Under the pieces are notes generated by a model that was not told the DNA's origin, did no database searches, and worked only from the letters and a program-made list of their open reading frames with translations. Below, one piece after another: positions 34,601 through 46,333 of a stretch of 64,000 nt of DNA. The DNA comes from Spongilla lacustris (Eukaryota; Porifera; Demospongiae; Spongillida; Spongillidae). Numbering within the stretch: the stretch's first letter is position 1; each line of letters opens with the position of its first letter. The DNA lies in contig OX442416.1 of the NCBI GenBank assembly GCA_949361645.1, positions 996,887 through 1,060,886 of the forward strand, written 5' to 3'. The translations under genes and the position numbers were made by a program.

Positions 34601-37600
34601 GTACCTGTGGTTTTGCAATTCCTATAATCAGGTGATAATTGTAGCATTACAGCTACATGTGAGCAATTGTACATGTGGAGCCGCCTCTTGAATGTGGATC
34701 TGATTTTTAATTTCCTTTCCTCTTTAGAAGGCAGATCTATAGATATGCATGCATGTACATTTCTACAATACCTTGCATCCCTTATCTGCATGTGCTGTCT
34801 ACTGAAAGATAATAGTGGGCCTCTTGCATACAAGAAGGTGATCTTGAATTTGTTTGATGAAGGGTGGGGTGCATGGTACATTATTACGTATGCACATGTA
34901 GTACTGAATACAGAAAAGAGCTGTGCTGCAAATTCAGAGCATGGGTAAAATACCGTTTTCATTTACCCTGTTAGGCTTTTATACTGAAATACGTATAGGC
35001 CTCTTCTCTGTGGTGATGCATACTGACCTTAATATAGGAAACGTAATAAACCGATTGCGTATGTGGACTATTAGTAACTACATGCATAGAGTTAGCGAGG
35101 AAAGTATTTCTCGTATGTTGGACTTAAAATGAGCACAATATGGCTCGCTAAAGATATATACAATATACTATAGCTATCTCTGCTTGCACGTATATTTCCT
35201 TGCGATTTACGTCTATATTGTTAAACCAAATGCCTATACCGGTAACGTAGTCGCAAACAGCCATGCCCTGAGGCATATAAAGGTCAAATCCCGTCATTGG
35301 CCCCACGGGTCTGCGCAGCCGCATGCGGTGTGGGTCTGGGTCTGGGTATGTAGCCACACCCTCGCGTAAGGATTGGAATTAAAAAATATCATAAACAATA
35401 CGCGAGTATGTACTCGCGAGGCAACTATAACTTCCTGCGAGTAGTAAATGCCCGCGAGTGTGCGAGTGCGAGTGACCCATTTACTGTTGCGAGTACTTTC
35501 GAGGGCACGCGAGTGTTCTCTCGCGAGGAGTGCATTTTGGCATGCGAGCGTCTCGCGTGTGTCGCGCGAGCGTCTCGCGAGGTTTGTTACCTTTCTCGTG
35601 AGCGGTACTGTAGTACATTTGGCTGGTATGCATAGTACATACATGTACATGTACTCTTATACATACAAGCATTTACACAAATGTACACCTGACACTCAGT
35701 TTAGCCCACTGAAGTATTTATATGATAATTCATTTTGGATGCTTAATGTAGATCAAAATACATTGTAAATGAGTATAACATAACACCTTTTGTGCTTTTT
35801 AAATGTGACATAAATAGCTTTGTCCTTGAATGAAAATGTTTGTAAGAGTTCATTAATTATATACCAGCTGGCTTAATTTAATTTCTGCATGGTATAGTGA
35901 TAGTTAGTGGAATGTAACTTATTGTGTGTAATTTCTAATCTAAAATGTTTACCAACCTAGTTGGATATTTGAGCATGAAATTTTGATAGCATTCCATCCA
36001 CAAAAACAAGTAGTTACTGATGAAACTGAATGTTTTGACATGTCCAAGTTTTTCATTTGAGAATACCGGATCAATCAACATACATGGTAGAAATGTAAGA
36101 CATAACCCATGTTTTACTTTTTCAATGTTTATGGTTTCCTCCATAAAACTTCAGTGTATTATCATAAGATTTTGATATATGATATGATATTACACTTAGG
36201 TAATGTGTGCAATTTTTAAAGTAATATGTTAACCAAACCTTATGAATACCTAGTAGGTGGGTATTTGAGCATGATATACATTGTATTTCATTCACTAAAA
36301 CAAACTGAATATATATCCACATTTTTCATGTGATAATACCTGGTAAGGCCCAATTAAGTGGGCTGTAATGTCATAAAATGACTATTTTAAAACTCTGGAC
36401 AACATGGTTGAGTTTTTAATATTTAGTTTTGGCTAGAGAATGAGAAACGCAGGAGTTCAAAAAAGTGTTTAAAAGTACTAAAGTACGTGTACATGTACAC
36501 TGGCAAGAGTGAGTATGATATGTGCACACTTCATAACAAGTTGCATGTAAAGAATTTTACTACATAGCTTTATTCTGTGTAGCTTTATTATGTGCTTTCA
36601 AATGTGTATACACATCATTAAAAAATTTACTTGTGGCAATGCAATAAACCACTCTTAGACACTGATAAGGTAAATCTCCAGTCAATTTAAGGCTAGATCC
36701 TCTGTAATGCTATTACACATACCATATGGTCATGTTCTAAACAGTTAGACCTGATCATTGGCAACCTTTAAAACGAAGCACAAATTGTATTGCCAACAAG
36801 TAGCTGCTTGTGGTATTCAAACATTACATTTGAATTTCCAAATGTCTCCTCTGTGTGTATTGGTATTGGGTCACTACTAGGATATAAAATCTTCTGGGCT
36901 CAAGGGGGACAGAGGGGTGAGGATGGATGGGAACTCAAGGGAACAGAGATGTGGGGCTACATGTGGAGGTTAAACATTGCCTGTTGTGGGTATACATTTG
37001 GCTGTACTGTACATGTTTGTAATGAGTTACTGGTCTCCACTTGTGCAGTACCATACATACAGTTACTGACAGTAATTGTTGCATGCACACCGGCCCATGT
37101 ATACTGACGGAAAATTTTGTCATATTGTTGCACACACCTGTGATCACAAATATACATTGTACATAAGTATTATACATGTATATAATTAAACACCTTATGT
37201 TTGTGTGCATTGTCAGTATGTACCTTGTTTATATTTTTATGAATACAGACGAAGCTAAATCTTGATGAGGTAGCCAAACCATTTACAGCTGGTATTGTTG
37301 CATACCAAGTTCAGAACTCCAAGTCCAACATGATGCTTTATGACTTTGCTGGTCACCATAGCTACTACTCAAGCCATAGTTCTTTACTGGAGGCCATTTC
37401 CCTCACCAGTCCCTCCACCTTCCTCATGCTGGTGGATGTCACTGTGGGCTTAGAGGGGATCACTGCACAAATGTATTATTGGTCTGCCATGATATGCAAT
37501 GTATGTCATGAGTGTCCTCAGCCATCATCTGTCATAGTGGTGGGCACACATGCTGACAAAGTTAAGAAGGGTATTCTATCAGATCTTGGAGCACAAATAG

Positions 37601-40600
37601 AAAAATTAGCAAAAGATATGTTTGAAAAGCACAACTTTGTACAGTTCACTGCTCTCAATGTCAAAAAGTATGGCAATGATCTAAAGATTTTTCTTGATTT
37701 GCTTGATGGGGTCAATGAGAATGTACTAAAGATGTCTCCAGCCATCTCCCTCAGTAGTCATTTAATGTATGCTTTTTTAAATGACATGGTTCCTTCTGAC
37801 AAGGAGGCCATATCTCTGTCAGGTTTGCTGTTCCTTATAGAAAATGATAAACCACATGTTCTTCCAACAGACACCTCTGAAATCATCGCACTTCTGACCA
37901 CATTGGCTCATAAAGGATTCCTCATCTTCCTCCACACTGATGGGGAAGATAGCTGGATAGTTCGTGACTTGAAGACATTGCTTGAGAAGGTCAATGGAGC
38001 CTTGTTTGCTCCTTCATCCCTTAAAGAGCACCTCCCCATAGCCAGCAACACTGGGATTATTCCATTAAATGTCCTGAAGAGCCATTTTCCAAACCACAAC
38101 ACTACAATGATTGTTCAGTTTCTTATTCAACTTCAGTTATGTCAACGCATCAATCTTATAGATGTCAATACAAACATGGCCCCCACAATTCCATCACCTT
38201 CTGATCTGTTGTTCTTCCCTTCTCTTATACGTGAAGATAGACCGCATTTTAATTGGAGTGACATCACCACTCCCTCCTTTGATAATGGTGAGGGGGCAAT
38301 TGCCCCCGCAGCCCCCATGCTTGAGGGATGCTTTGGGTGGCTCTTGTATGCAGACAATGTCAGTCAGTTCTTTCCAAATCGCTTCCTTCATACACTCTTA
38401 CTTAACCTGGCATACAACATATGTCTCCCAAATAAAAATCATCAAATAATAAATACTGATATTCAGAGTAATAATCGCCAGTGCAAGGTGTGGAGCACTG
38501 GCATTAGCTGGAGAAGTGTAAAGGGAGTGAGCACTATCCTCGAGCTAATGGAGAATTCAAGATGCCTGTTCTTGGTAATGGCCTTCCCACATCAGAAGTT
38601 TTGTAATCAGCTGGCCCCTGTTCTTCAAACCATCAAAATGACTCTCAGCCATTTCTGTCCATCTGTTGCAGCAACAGAGTACATTGTAGACCCTAGTACA
38701 GCTAGCTCTGTGTTCTTACAAGGCTGCTCTCCACTGTCATTAACTAGAGTTCAGCTCTCTCATCTTAGAGATGCTCTTAAGGATGATGATCCCACAGTAG
38801 TGGATACCAATAATAAAGTGGTGGTTATTAAAAACTGGACGAGTGTGGGGCTAGATCTTCCACGTCTAGTGTCTATTGCTGTGAATGGTAAAGTGATGGT
38901 GGTCTGTACATATGGGGTGTCATTTCATTTCCCCCCACAGGAGATGACATTATCCAAGAAAAACAAGCTCCCACAATCAATGCCCCTAATGGTTAGCTTA
39001 CTTTTATTTCAGCTTTTCTGTGAATGTATTTATTTAGGTACATGTGGGAGTGTAAGTAGGGGAATAAAAACCATTGGTAATTTCCTATATATATATATAT
39101 AAATGATATGACCAAAGAAAAGCTTGTCTGAACATACAAATGTACCTCTTTGTTTATACAGTAATGTATTTCAGTGTATACTGTGCATAACCCAGGACAG
39201 AAATTAATCATCTAAAACATAATACAGTTGTAGGGCAAATGCCATTAATCCGATAGAATTCATATCAAAATTATTCAAGATATGGTAAAAGATAATAATT
39301 TAATCAAGATACACTGTATGTTATTTTATTTATAACATAACATGTGTCGTAGTCTAAACAGATGTCATTAGAGAGCACAGTTATCTTTTTAAAAATTACA
39401 CCACATTTGTTATGCAATCCTCTTGTAGGCAATTTGAATATTTAATGGTATTATTGGTATTTCACATGTAAATTAATTATAATCTGGACTTAAATAATAA
39501 GTGGGTGTAGTATCCAGACCTTGCCCGTTGTGTTGGATGAACAATAGCAGGCCCCTTTGTGTGTATAGGTCCAGAGGATGGGGGCACGAGCCAGCCAGCT
39601 GAATGTTCCAGAGGAAGAACCGTGCAATATATTTTAGTTGTATGGTCGTATGTGTGTCATTCAGTTGTTTGTCCTGTAGGCTGGTAACTATCCACATGCA
39701 CTCTGGGGCTGGAGATATTGCAGTGGGCACTCTGTGTGATCTGCTTCATTTTGTACTATACCCATATGTAATCCTAAAACACCACTGCTTTGTTTTCAAA
39801 AGTAGTAGACTTGATTGTGCTCAAAATTGAGTAATGTATCCATTAAGCAAATTGAGCAGTATAAATATTTACAACAATGTGCATATAATAACCTTTATTT
39901 GTTATAATTATTAATTATAGATTCAAAATTACAATGACGCACTATGTGACAGAATGTAGTATACAGTGTTTATAAGCACAAGCAGAGTTTGCGGTAGGTA
40001 CACTGTATACCCACAGATTAGAACTTATTACTGCAGCTATTGCTTCGTATGTCCTAAACTAAAATAGTATTTTTGGGCAATAACAGCGATAAATAATGAT
40101 CTGACATACAAAGATAATTACTACCACATACATATCTTATTTAAAGGAATAATATAATGCCAAAAGTGAGATCACAATCCTTGGTTCAAAATATCAAAAC
40201 ACATGCATGTGTAGTAACTTCGGTGATAACCTGGAAAAAGGAATTTGATTTGATTTGTTTGATTGCATTAATATAAACACACATACATATGCAAAAAGGC
40301 AAGTAGTGGCATGATGTGTACGTGCACTTACAAACTGCCTAAACATGGAAAGGGATATAACATACAAAAAAGGGTGATAGGTCAACAGATCTAAGTCGGG
40401 CACAAAAAACTGTAATGTTCAATGAAGTGACAACATCATGGGGTAAGTGGTTCCATATAGGTATCACACGTTCAGTGAAAAATTTATCAGATCATAAATA
40501 AGAGGTGTGATTAGCATTGACTATTTTCTCCTTTCTCCTTCAGGGTGTGCTTCTGTGGTCCCCTCCTCCCCTTCCTTGTCACAGTTGGTATCCCAAGGAG

Positions 40601-41657
40601 TATCACAGTTAGAAGGTCAGTCGACATAAGTAGTGGTCCTGTCTAGTGTGCTATGTGTGTTGGTGAGGATGTGTATTACATGGATATTAATTAGGCTGCA
40701 CCCTTTCTCATCAACATTGTAATTTGTCTGGATAAGGTTTGTGGGTCAGTAACCACCGTTTAGCAGCAATGTGGAACCACTTACCCCATGATGTTGTCAC
40801 TTCATTGAACATTACAGTTTTTCGTATACCTGTAAATAAGCTTATTATTAAGCTAGCAACTAAGTACAATTGGAGTAATGGTGGAAGCTCCTTGACAGCA
40901 TTCCTCGGTTACATTGGAACACCTCAATCAAGCCATCCCTTGTAGCTATTGTTCTAATGTCTATACATGTATCGATTAATTCTGCATTTGTGAATCCATC
41001 TACAATGTTTTTTTTTTTACAATGGTTCCTAGCTGTCTTATCCTCCAGTAAAATCATATACCAACATTTTAATACATTAGACCAATCTGTACGACAACAT
41101 TCAGTTTATCAACCAAAAACACTGAGTTTCTCTCTGGCAGGAGATGTATGTTATATAATCAATTCAAAACATGTGGTGACAAATTGCAACTCCTGCATAT
41201 ACTACACATTTAAGAAATGGTAATTTGCAAGTCCACCAATTATGTTTTACAATTTTGCCTAATAGTGTGGTGGGTATTGGATAGTAATTGTTCATTGATT
41301 GGTGGTGGTAATGTGAGTACACATATTACATACCTCCCTCCACACACATATTGCGCATATGTTTTAACTATCTTTAATGTGGTTCTCCCTCCAGGAACAC
41401 CAACTATGCAGGAGCTTTTGTGCTTCTCTGATCAGAAGGTGAATATTGTTGAACAAATTGGAGCAAACTATTCTTGTTTTGGTATATTTCTACTGGAGGA
41501 TAATACTGGAGCTATTGTGAAAGCATTAGAGAAGGAGCACAGAGGGAATGCTCAAGAGATCAATATGGACATACTCCGAAGATGGCTTCAGGGAAATGGT
41601 TTGAAGCCAGTGGCTTGGTCTACTCTGGTGACTGTTTTGCAAAAGATTAAATTATGA
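25915..41657 (+). CDS. Ankyrin-Roc(-COR-like)-Death domain protein, 3' exons
   Basis: This is the catalytic and signalling end of the gene whose ankyrin exons fill 1-23 kb. Exon 25915-26169 encodes two ankyrin repeats (GDTPLHHAARAGH) and then the GTPase P-loop GDTRAGKST. Exon 26301-26345 is short. Exon 37249-38991, after a 10.9-kb intron, carries the G3 motif DFAGH, the G4 motif VVGTHADK and about 400 residues compatible with a COR-like dimerisation region. Candidate exon 40544-40615 and the final exon 41395-41657 (Death domain) close the frame with TGA. Roc domains act as GTP-dependent switches and Death domains recruit partners, so a cytoplasmic signalling or sensing role is inferred. All junctions are phase 0 up to the long exon. 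Its true 3' end is uncertain because the next exon needs phase 1; candidate phase 1 donors occur near 38887 and 39000-39040. No kinase domain is seen. Confidence 0.8.
26379..26590 (+). mobile_element. CTCGCGAG-rich transposon end (left), TA-flanked
   Basis: It starts CAGTACCGCTCACGAG after TA, then carries repeated CTCGCGAG/CTCGAGAG palindromes. The first ~55 bp occurs inverted at about 35560-35615, also ending at TA. It may be a separate MITE or one end of a 9.2-kb element. Confidence 0.6.
26712..26862. repeat. 48-bp tandem repeat, three copies
   Basis: The unit GGTAAGTCGAAAGGCAATTT... is repeated three times with one or two differences. Each copy carries a GGTAAGT donor-like sequence inside the long intron. 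Confidence 0.9.
26863..27765. other. Intronic sequence, no recognised gene
   Basis: A 94-codon frame at 27463-27747 shows no domain that I recognise. No other structure is visible. Confidence 0.4.
27766..28810. repeat. ~56-bp minisatellite with GTGAAGGGTTAAT core
   Basis: About twenty imperfect units of the form GCCCTGTGGGTGTGGTCTTT, GTAAGAGTGTGAAGGGTTAA, CTTAGCCGCAAAAA. Units differ by indels and partial copies, so the array is old. The GGGTTA hexamer recurs once per unit. Confidence 0.9.
29155..29265. repeat. CA-rich microsatellite
   Basis: ACACATGC/ACACAC repeats at the start of a duplicated intron segment; shorter CA runs follow at about 29725-29760. Confidence 0.9.
29285..30350. repeat. 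Two diverged tandem copies of a ~0.5-kb intron segment
   Basis: Both copies start at GGCACACAATGTATTATTTC (29289 and 29764), pass CAATGACTT, GTAAGTAGGCTT and GGTATAAATGGTGTATC, and end with ATGCCACTTTTCTCCCTACC. The second copy has gained a 26-base poly-C run (30200-30225). Confidence 0.8.
30372..30447. repeat. (AC)n microsatellite
   Basis: About 38 uninterrupted AC units. Confidence 0.97.
30448..33883. other. Intronic sequence without recognised gene; poly-G and AT runs
   Basis: It contains a 30-base poly-G run (31605-31634), an AT palindrome (about 31817-31850) and small open frames without family resemblance. No exon of the Roc gene is apparent. Confidence 0.5.
33884..34471. repeat. 22-25-bp minisatellite (ACTTCACCTCTACACACGTGG)
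   Basis: About 25 tandem units vary in length (ACACGTGGACACTTCACCTC with optional ACA insertions). Because units are often 24 bp and stop-free, several plus-strand frames stay open; this is not evidence for a protein. Confidence 0.95.
34472..37248. other. Intronic sequence, no recognised gene
   Basis: Apart from the transposon end at 35400-35616 and a ~293-bp diverged tandem similarity (TTTGAGCATGA near 35968 and 36261), I see nothing identifiable. It is the 3' part of the 10.9-kb intron. Confidence 0.5.
35400..35616 (-). mobile_element. CTCGCGAG-rich transposon end (right), TA-flanked
   Basis: It ends CTCGTGAGCGGTACTG followed by TA, the exact inverse of the left end at 26379. The adjoining ~40 bp (GTCGCGCGAGCGTCTCGCGA) also matches inversely, and the rest is built of CGCGAG repeats like the left end. 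Confidence 0.6.
39103..40380. other. Intronic sequence, no recognised gene
   Basis: AT-rich sequence without domains or tandem structure, between the long Roc/COR-like exon and the LINE remnants. Confidence 0.5.
40381..40500 (-). pseudogene. LINE ORF2 C-terminal tail remnant (minus)
   Basis: The minus strand reads FFTERVIPIWNHLPHDVVTS then LNITVF. The W-N-x-L-P-x-x-V-V-x-x-x-x-x-x-x-F pattern is the hallmark tail of CR1/L2/Jockey-like reverse transcriptase ORFs. Only the tail survives. Confidence 0.65.
40544..40615 (+). CDS. Candidate linker exon before the Death-domain exon
   Basis: A 72-bp segment with a strong acceptor (TTTCTCCTTCAG) and a GTCAGT donor. In the one open frame it reads CASVVPSSPSLSQLVSQGVS. 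It enters and leaves in phase 1, matching the phase 1 entry of the Death exon. No homology supports it; phase and splice sites do. Confidence 0.5.
40715..40945 (+). pseudogene. LINE ORF2 C-terminal tail remnant (plus)
   Basis: The plus strand reads HRLAAMWNHLPHDVVTSLNI then TVF, sharing an almost perfect ~48-bp stretch with the minus-strand copy at 40409-40456 in inverted orientation. It is the same LINE family inserted head-to-head. Confidence 0.65.
41395..41657 (+). CDS. Terminal exon: Death domain
   Basis: After the acceptor CTCCCTCCAG the frame reads TPTMQELLCFSDQKVNIVEQ onward to DILRRWLQGNGLKPVAWSTL and ends at TGA 41655-41657. The spacing of the W-L and W-x-x-L positions and the six-helix length (~80 residues) fit the Death-domain fold. 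It presumably recruits downstream adaptors by homotypic contact. Confidence 0.8.
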
Positions 41658-43586
41658 AAAATATGAGAGATGTATATAGTTGAGATTACATGTAGGTGTA
41701 AAAACTAAAAACGTTTGAGTTAGAAATTTTGTGTCACTAGTGGACTTATATAGGCAGTAGATATTGTGTGCTACTTAAATATTAGCCATTGTTTTGTACC
41801 AGATACTCATAAATGCTGTGTAATAGATTAGTGTGTGTAGTGCGCTTTATATTATATCGTGTGGTTCATAGCAATTAATGAGCATTCTGGGCATAATTCG
41901 TTTGCTGGGGTTTTTGTCATATATTAGTGTGTGTAGTTCTCAGTGAAGTAATTAGTTTTATTATCACCCTCAGTGAGGTACATGTAATTAAATATCATCA
42001 ACTTAAATGAGGTGATGAAATATCTCTAACATCTATGAGATTATAATAAGGAAACTGTGATCGTAAGGAATTTGTCCTATGATTACCATATACAGTGTTG
42101 ATTATAATGGCCAATTCAAATCAGACTTGAGATTCATCTCAACAGTCCTAAGTGGTGATAGAAAACACTTCTTTGCTTACCTTTCTGATGTAAGGCTAAA
42201 AAGCAGAAGTATAGTTTTACTTCCATTTACTTCACCACTTTTCTGGTAAACAAATGGGCACTACTGAGTTTAGACACAACTCTCCGCATTCAGTCATCAT
42301 ACGCATCTTACGTAATATATGGCTTTCTGTTCAATGATGGGATATATTGCTTATATGTGTAGTGATATTTGCCCCATTTATTAAGTGCACCTGTATCATG
42401 AGCTAGACAATTTGGGTCTTTTGCCATCTTATCCTCAGCAATATTGTCTTTGCCACCTTACAACATTTCCATGACTAATACTGTCACAACCATGCATCAG
42501 AAATCACATAGCTTTGATCGTGCTGACTGCCATCACTACTGTCATGAGCATCAGAATTGTGACCACATCCCTGGCAGCCATGGGAGCTTGTCCTGCATTC
42601 TTCAATGTTTTGAGAACATATGTATTTTTGTATGATTTTACACTTAGAACTACTTACAGCTGACTGTAGTGAATAAAGAAAGCCAAGGGATAGCTCATGT
42701 GCCATTTGCAAGCTAAATTTGTGAACCATTTCCTTTTATTCAAACCAAATCAGTTATGTCTTTCAAGATAAGTATCTTAACTTCCTATCTGAGTCTGCAG
42801 ACAATTGATTAGGTTGTTCATGATCCAATGTACAAAGTAAACAACTACACCAACTTTGTTGTGAATTTGTCTGAGTGAGAGTTGCTGCACTGTCTATACT
42901 TTTGGTGTGAAGACAAATGTATGAATTGCTTTTAAAGCATAACTATATGTGAATCATACAGTCATACAGTATAAAACCACAGGTCCACAGATGCATCATC
43001 ACTTCTAACCATAACTCAAGCTCTCAGTCTTACTGGAATATTGTGTTTCAATGGCCACATGCACCCTAAATCAAAAGTGTGATAAATTTTGTAACAGTAG
43101 TTGTCCTCTTACCAAAATCCAAACAAGAGAATCTTCATTGCTAGCGTACAGTAAATCAACACAATACATTTCTAGTGAGTGGATATGGATAAATGACCTT
43201 AGAACCAGGACTGCTAAGCTGTATAAAGTAATACCATCACCAATACTTATGTTGTGGTTTATGCACTTCCCCCACCCACTGCATAAAAGAAAAGCACATG
43301 CACTAGGTAGTTAAAATAAATGCCTGTGGATACTACACCTCCTCGCCTAGTAATTGGTAGTGCAAGCACCTACACTATTTCCACCTACCTACAGTTTTAT
43401 AGTACCAAATATATACTAGTAGCTACAATGCATCTGACATTGACTGATACAATTGGCATTCTTTGAAACTGATCTCTCCTCCTCCTCCGCCTCCTCATTC
43501 TCCTCCTAGTCCTCCTCCTCCTCTCCTACTCTAGCGATGTTGGTATGAAACTGTATTAATATAATGAGACTGCTCATTATAAATTG

Positions 43587-43681
43587 GGTATTTTGAATAG
43601 CTGAGGTATTATATTATAATAGTATATATCCATGCATTGAGTTACATGTAGTAGCCTACACCACAGCTATTCAAAATACCT
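43587..43681. repeat. Inverted repeat with 17-18-bp arms (GGTATTTTGAATAGCTG)
   Basis: Arms at about 43587-43604 and 43664-43681 enclose an AT-rich centre. It may be a tiny MITE-like element. Confidence 0.6.
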
Positions 43682-43912
43682 ATGATTCATTTCAAGACAA
43701 AATCTACAATGAATTGAGAAGTCTCGTTAATACAGTTTCATACACACAGCAGCAGTCACTGCACCAATCTTTTACATGTACATCAGACTCAGCATTCTGC
43801 CTATGTGGCAAAATGCTCAAGCCTTCCACATTGCTGGCAAGTGCTAAATTTGTATTTTGGGGAGTATATTTAGATTTGTCTCTAGCTAAAGATCACAGCA
43901 CCTGTTACGCGA

Positions 43913-43983
43913 AACTTGGTCCGGGCAAAAGTGGTCAGGGCCGATCACTTTTGGCAACCCGGACCGGTCCGCCCGGACCAATT
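43913..43983. repeat. GC-rich nested hairpin (TTGGTCCGGGC ... GCCCGGACCAA)
   Basis: Outer 11-bp perfect arms enclose a second inverted pair (CAAAAGTGGTC and GATCACTTTTG). It is much more GC-rich than its AT-rich surroundings. Confidence 0.7.
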
Positions 43984-44640
43984 TTTAGGTGACGGCATAT
44001 CTCGAAATTTTTTTCAGTTAAACATTACTATATGTACAATAAATGGTCATAGCACAAAATATGGCTGTAGTTCTGTGGTATATAATACATATGTACTTTT
44101 AATCAAATGGTAGGTAAACGAACAAATTTTACATAGAAAGTTGGTTACATTAGAAATAAAGTACTATTTGGGCTCTAGTGACAAAACCTGGTTATGGTGT
44201 TTCATTTCGAAATTGGTATCACTTGCAGTCCTTTGGATGAGTTTCTAATCCATCCAATAAGCATATTTAGCTGTTCAACAGGTGGACAATGTTCCATATT
44301 GAAAAAGACAAACTCGTGCTTGTGACTGAAATGTTGACTGCTACTTGTGCTTGTGTCACAATGGACATGATCTTGCATGTGGCCACACTTAGCACCAGCG
44401 TGATGTAAAATATATAAGGTAGCTGTGACTCATATAATACTGGTGGAAGTTATAGGCCGTATAGCTTTTACGTATATACCTCATCAATATAGTCATCGAT
44501 GCTTTGGGGAATGAATTAGCAGTAAATGTTTATTATAGGGTACATATATATGTGAGTGCAAAACAACTTTTAATTGCATATACTTGGAAAAGTTTATACG
44601 AGGACATCAAAGTCAGATCCTATAGTAAGTCCAACTTGTG

Positions 44641-46333
44641 CTATCTCCTCCACCCACTCCCTGTTGCCATGGTGACTGCAGCATACTTTTCTCTCTGACC
44701 AGTGTGCTGCCTCCACCCCCTTTCTTTGTAAGGGATACTTGGTGACCTTTCACCTTCATCTCTTCCATGTGCCCTCCAATTTGCACTATCACTTCCATGG
44801 GAACCATGGTATAGTTTTTCACCTTCCCAATCCGTGTCCACATTGCAATATTCATCCTCATCATCTTTAACTCTCCAGTTGGGATTTTCACTCTTCAAGG
44901 CATCACGGTTAGCCTTCACCCACCTCTTCTCCTTTCTCGCCATCATCTCCTCTACCTCCTTGTCCCTCTTCACTTGGATCAGCCTCACCCTCTCCAGTTC
45001 TTCCAGCCTCTTCATTTCTTCAGGCGCCTTGAGCCTTCTATACAGCTCCATCAAATTGTTGATGACGAATGCAGGTGGGAAACTGTCCTCATTCATGTAG
45101 CAAGGAATATCCTCTCTGCACTGTGGACACATTATTTGCTCTTCTGAGCTTTGGAAGAGCCTTTCCAAACACTTCTTACAGTAGGTGTGGTGGCAGGGGA
45201 GGATCTTTGGCTCATTGTAAACCTCGTAGCACACTGAACAAGTCACTAGACTTTTGAAAATCTCTTCAAATGACCTGTCAGAAATAGCAGACAATCTACA
45301 TTTATACTGAATAGCCACTACAGTATTGATAATACATGCAATCACTGACTCACAGTCAGATAAGCTTGTGCATAATTACGCGTGCATTGATATGAAGTGC
45401 GAAGTGTTGGCACGCACATTTAATCGTGCATATACATGTATATTAATTTTATACACCATATTAACTCCTTCATGTAAGCTAGGCCCCATTACATGTATTT
45501 GTATGCGCAATTATAAGATAGAAATGTGGCTTAATTTGCATGTACACTGCTAATACCATATGTCTTTTGAGCCCTCGTTGCATGCTAACGATCCTATCTG
45601 TTTATATAAAAACATTCTTGCATATACATGTACATATACCCGGAGCTCGGCGGCAAGACAAAGTAGGCAAATGAGCTCAGTACGAACAGTGACGTAAGAG
45701 CTGACAATTTTTCATGATTTGAGCATGTATTGGTGTAATTCTCAATCAGCTGACATGATTGCCCATATTATGGTTTTACGTATTCATATACCACCAGGTT
45801 AATCAGTTATATTGAAATCGCAAATTAATTAAAGGTTCTAGGCTAGCTTGAAGCTTACTTTCTAAACGGTTTACCATCTGACCTGTAACGTGTTATATGA
45901 TCTCTGGGCTGAGGCAGGGCCCATCCCCCATCCCCCGCAAGGAAAATGCTTTCACTTATAATCATTAGCGCATAGATTTCCACTGGAGTTTTCTACGCAA
46001 AAGGCGTTGGCTTCTCCATGCGACGGGGAGATCAGTTACAATTCACAAATTACAGCATTCCTACCTGCATAGGTGGGGTGGATGACCTAGCCGCCACTGT
46101 ACTTTGGCCACATGTACAATCCCTTACGATTCCAAAGCCACTGAATATTACAGTGCAGATACCTACACATGCATCTTCTCTTCCTATTGTGACTTTGTCC
46201 CCTCTCGCAAGGAATAATTTCATCAGCAATACGCATGTATTGAATCATAATCGTATTTCACACTTTAAAAATAAATAAACAGACCTCAGGCGAGGTGAAC
46301 TTACTTCGCATTGCTTGTAACTTCTTCCGCCAT
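44641..46333 (-). CDS. RING-finger protein, two exons
   Basis: I propose exon 1 at 46333-46305 (MAEEVTSNA plus 2 nt, donor GTAAGT) and exon 2 at 45274-44641 (acceptor TTTCTGACAG), total 220 residues. The joined start reads MAEEVTSNAKSFEEIFKSLV and runs straight into a C3HC4 RING: CSVC, then C-H-H, YCKKC, and CPQC. A charged, probably coiled-coil stretch follows (EEMKRLEELERVRLIQVKRD), then an acidic region and a basic tail. RING domains of this type usually act as E3 ubiquitin ligases; substrate and cell role are unknown. An unspliced start at 45345 is possible but gives an unnatural hydrophobic leader. Its start codon lies 341 bp from that of CFAP206 on the other strand, so promoter sharing is likely. 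Confidence 0.75.

Larger units (their letters stand above)
41658..44640. other. Intergenic sequence; no gene recognised
   Basis: This is the 3' flank of the Roc-Death gene and the downstream side of the RING gene. It contains two inverted repeats listed separately and a CTC-rich patch near 43475-43535. No domain-bearing frame is seen. Confidence 0.5.

Noticed and set aside
33871..34635. 254-residue open frame with repeated HTW/SPLHTW units
   Set aside because: Several plus-strand frames are open over the minisatellite and there is no start context, domain or splice support. It is a repeat by-product.
35148..35357. 69-residue minus frame rich in Pro/Arg (YPDPDPHRMRLRRPVG)
   Set aside because: It lies beside the CTCGCGAG-rich transposon end and has a short tandem GGGTCT repeat. 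I could not connect it to a known protein.
39000..39024. Intron from GTTAGC (38992) to TTTCAG (39015)
   Set aside because: The implied intron would be about 24 nt, shorter than any other seen here (minimum about 53 nt).
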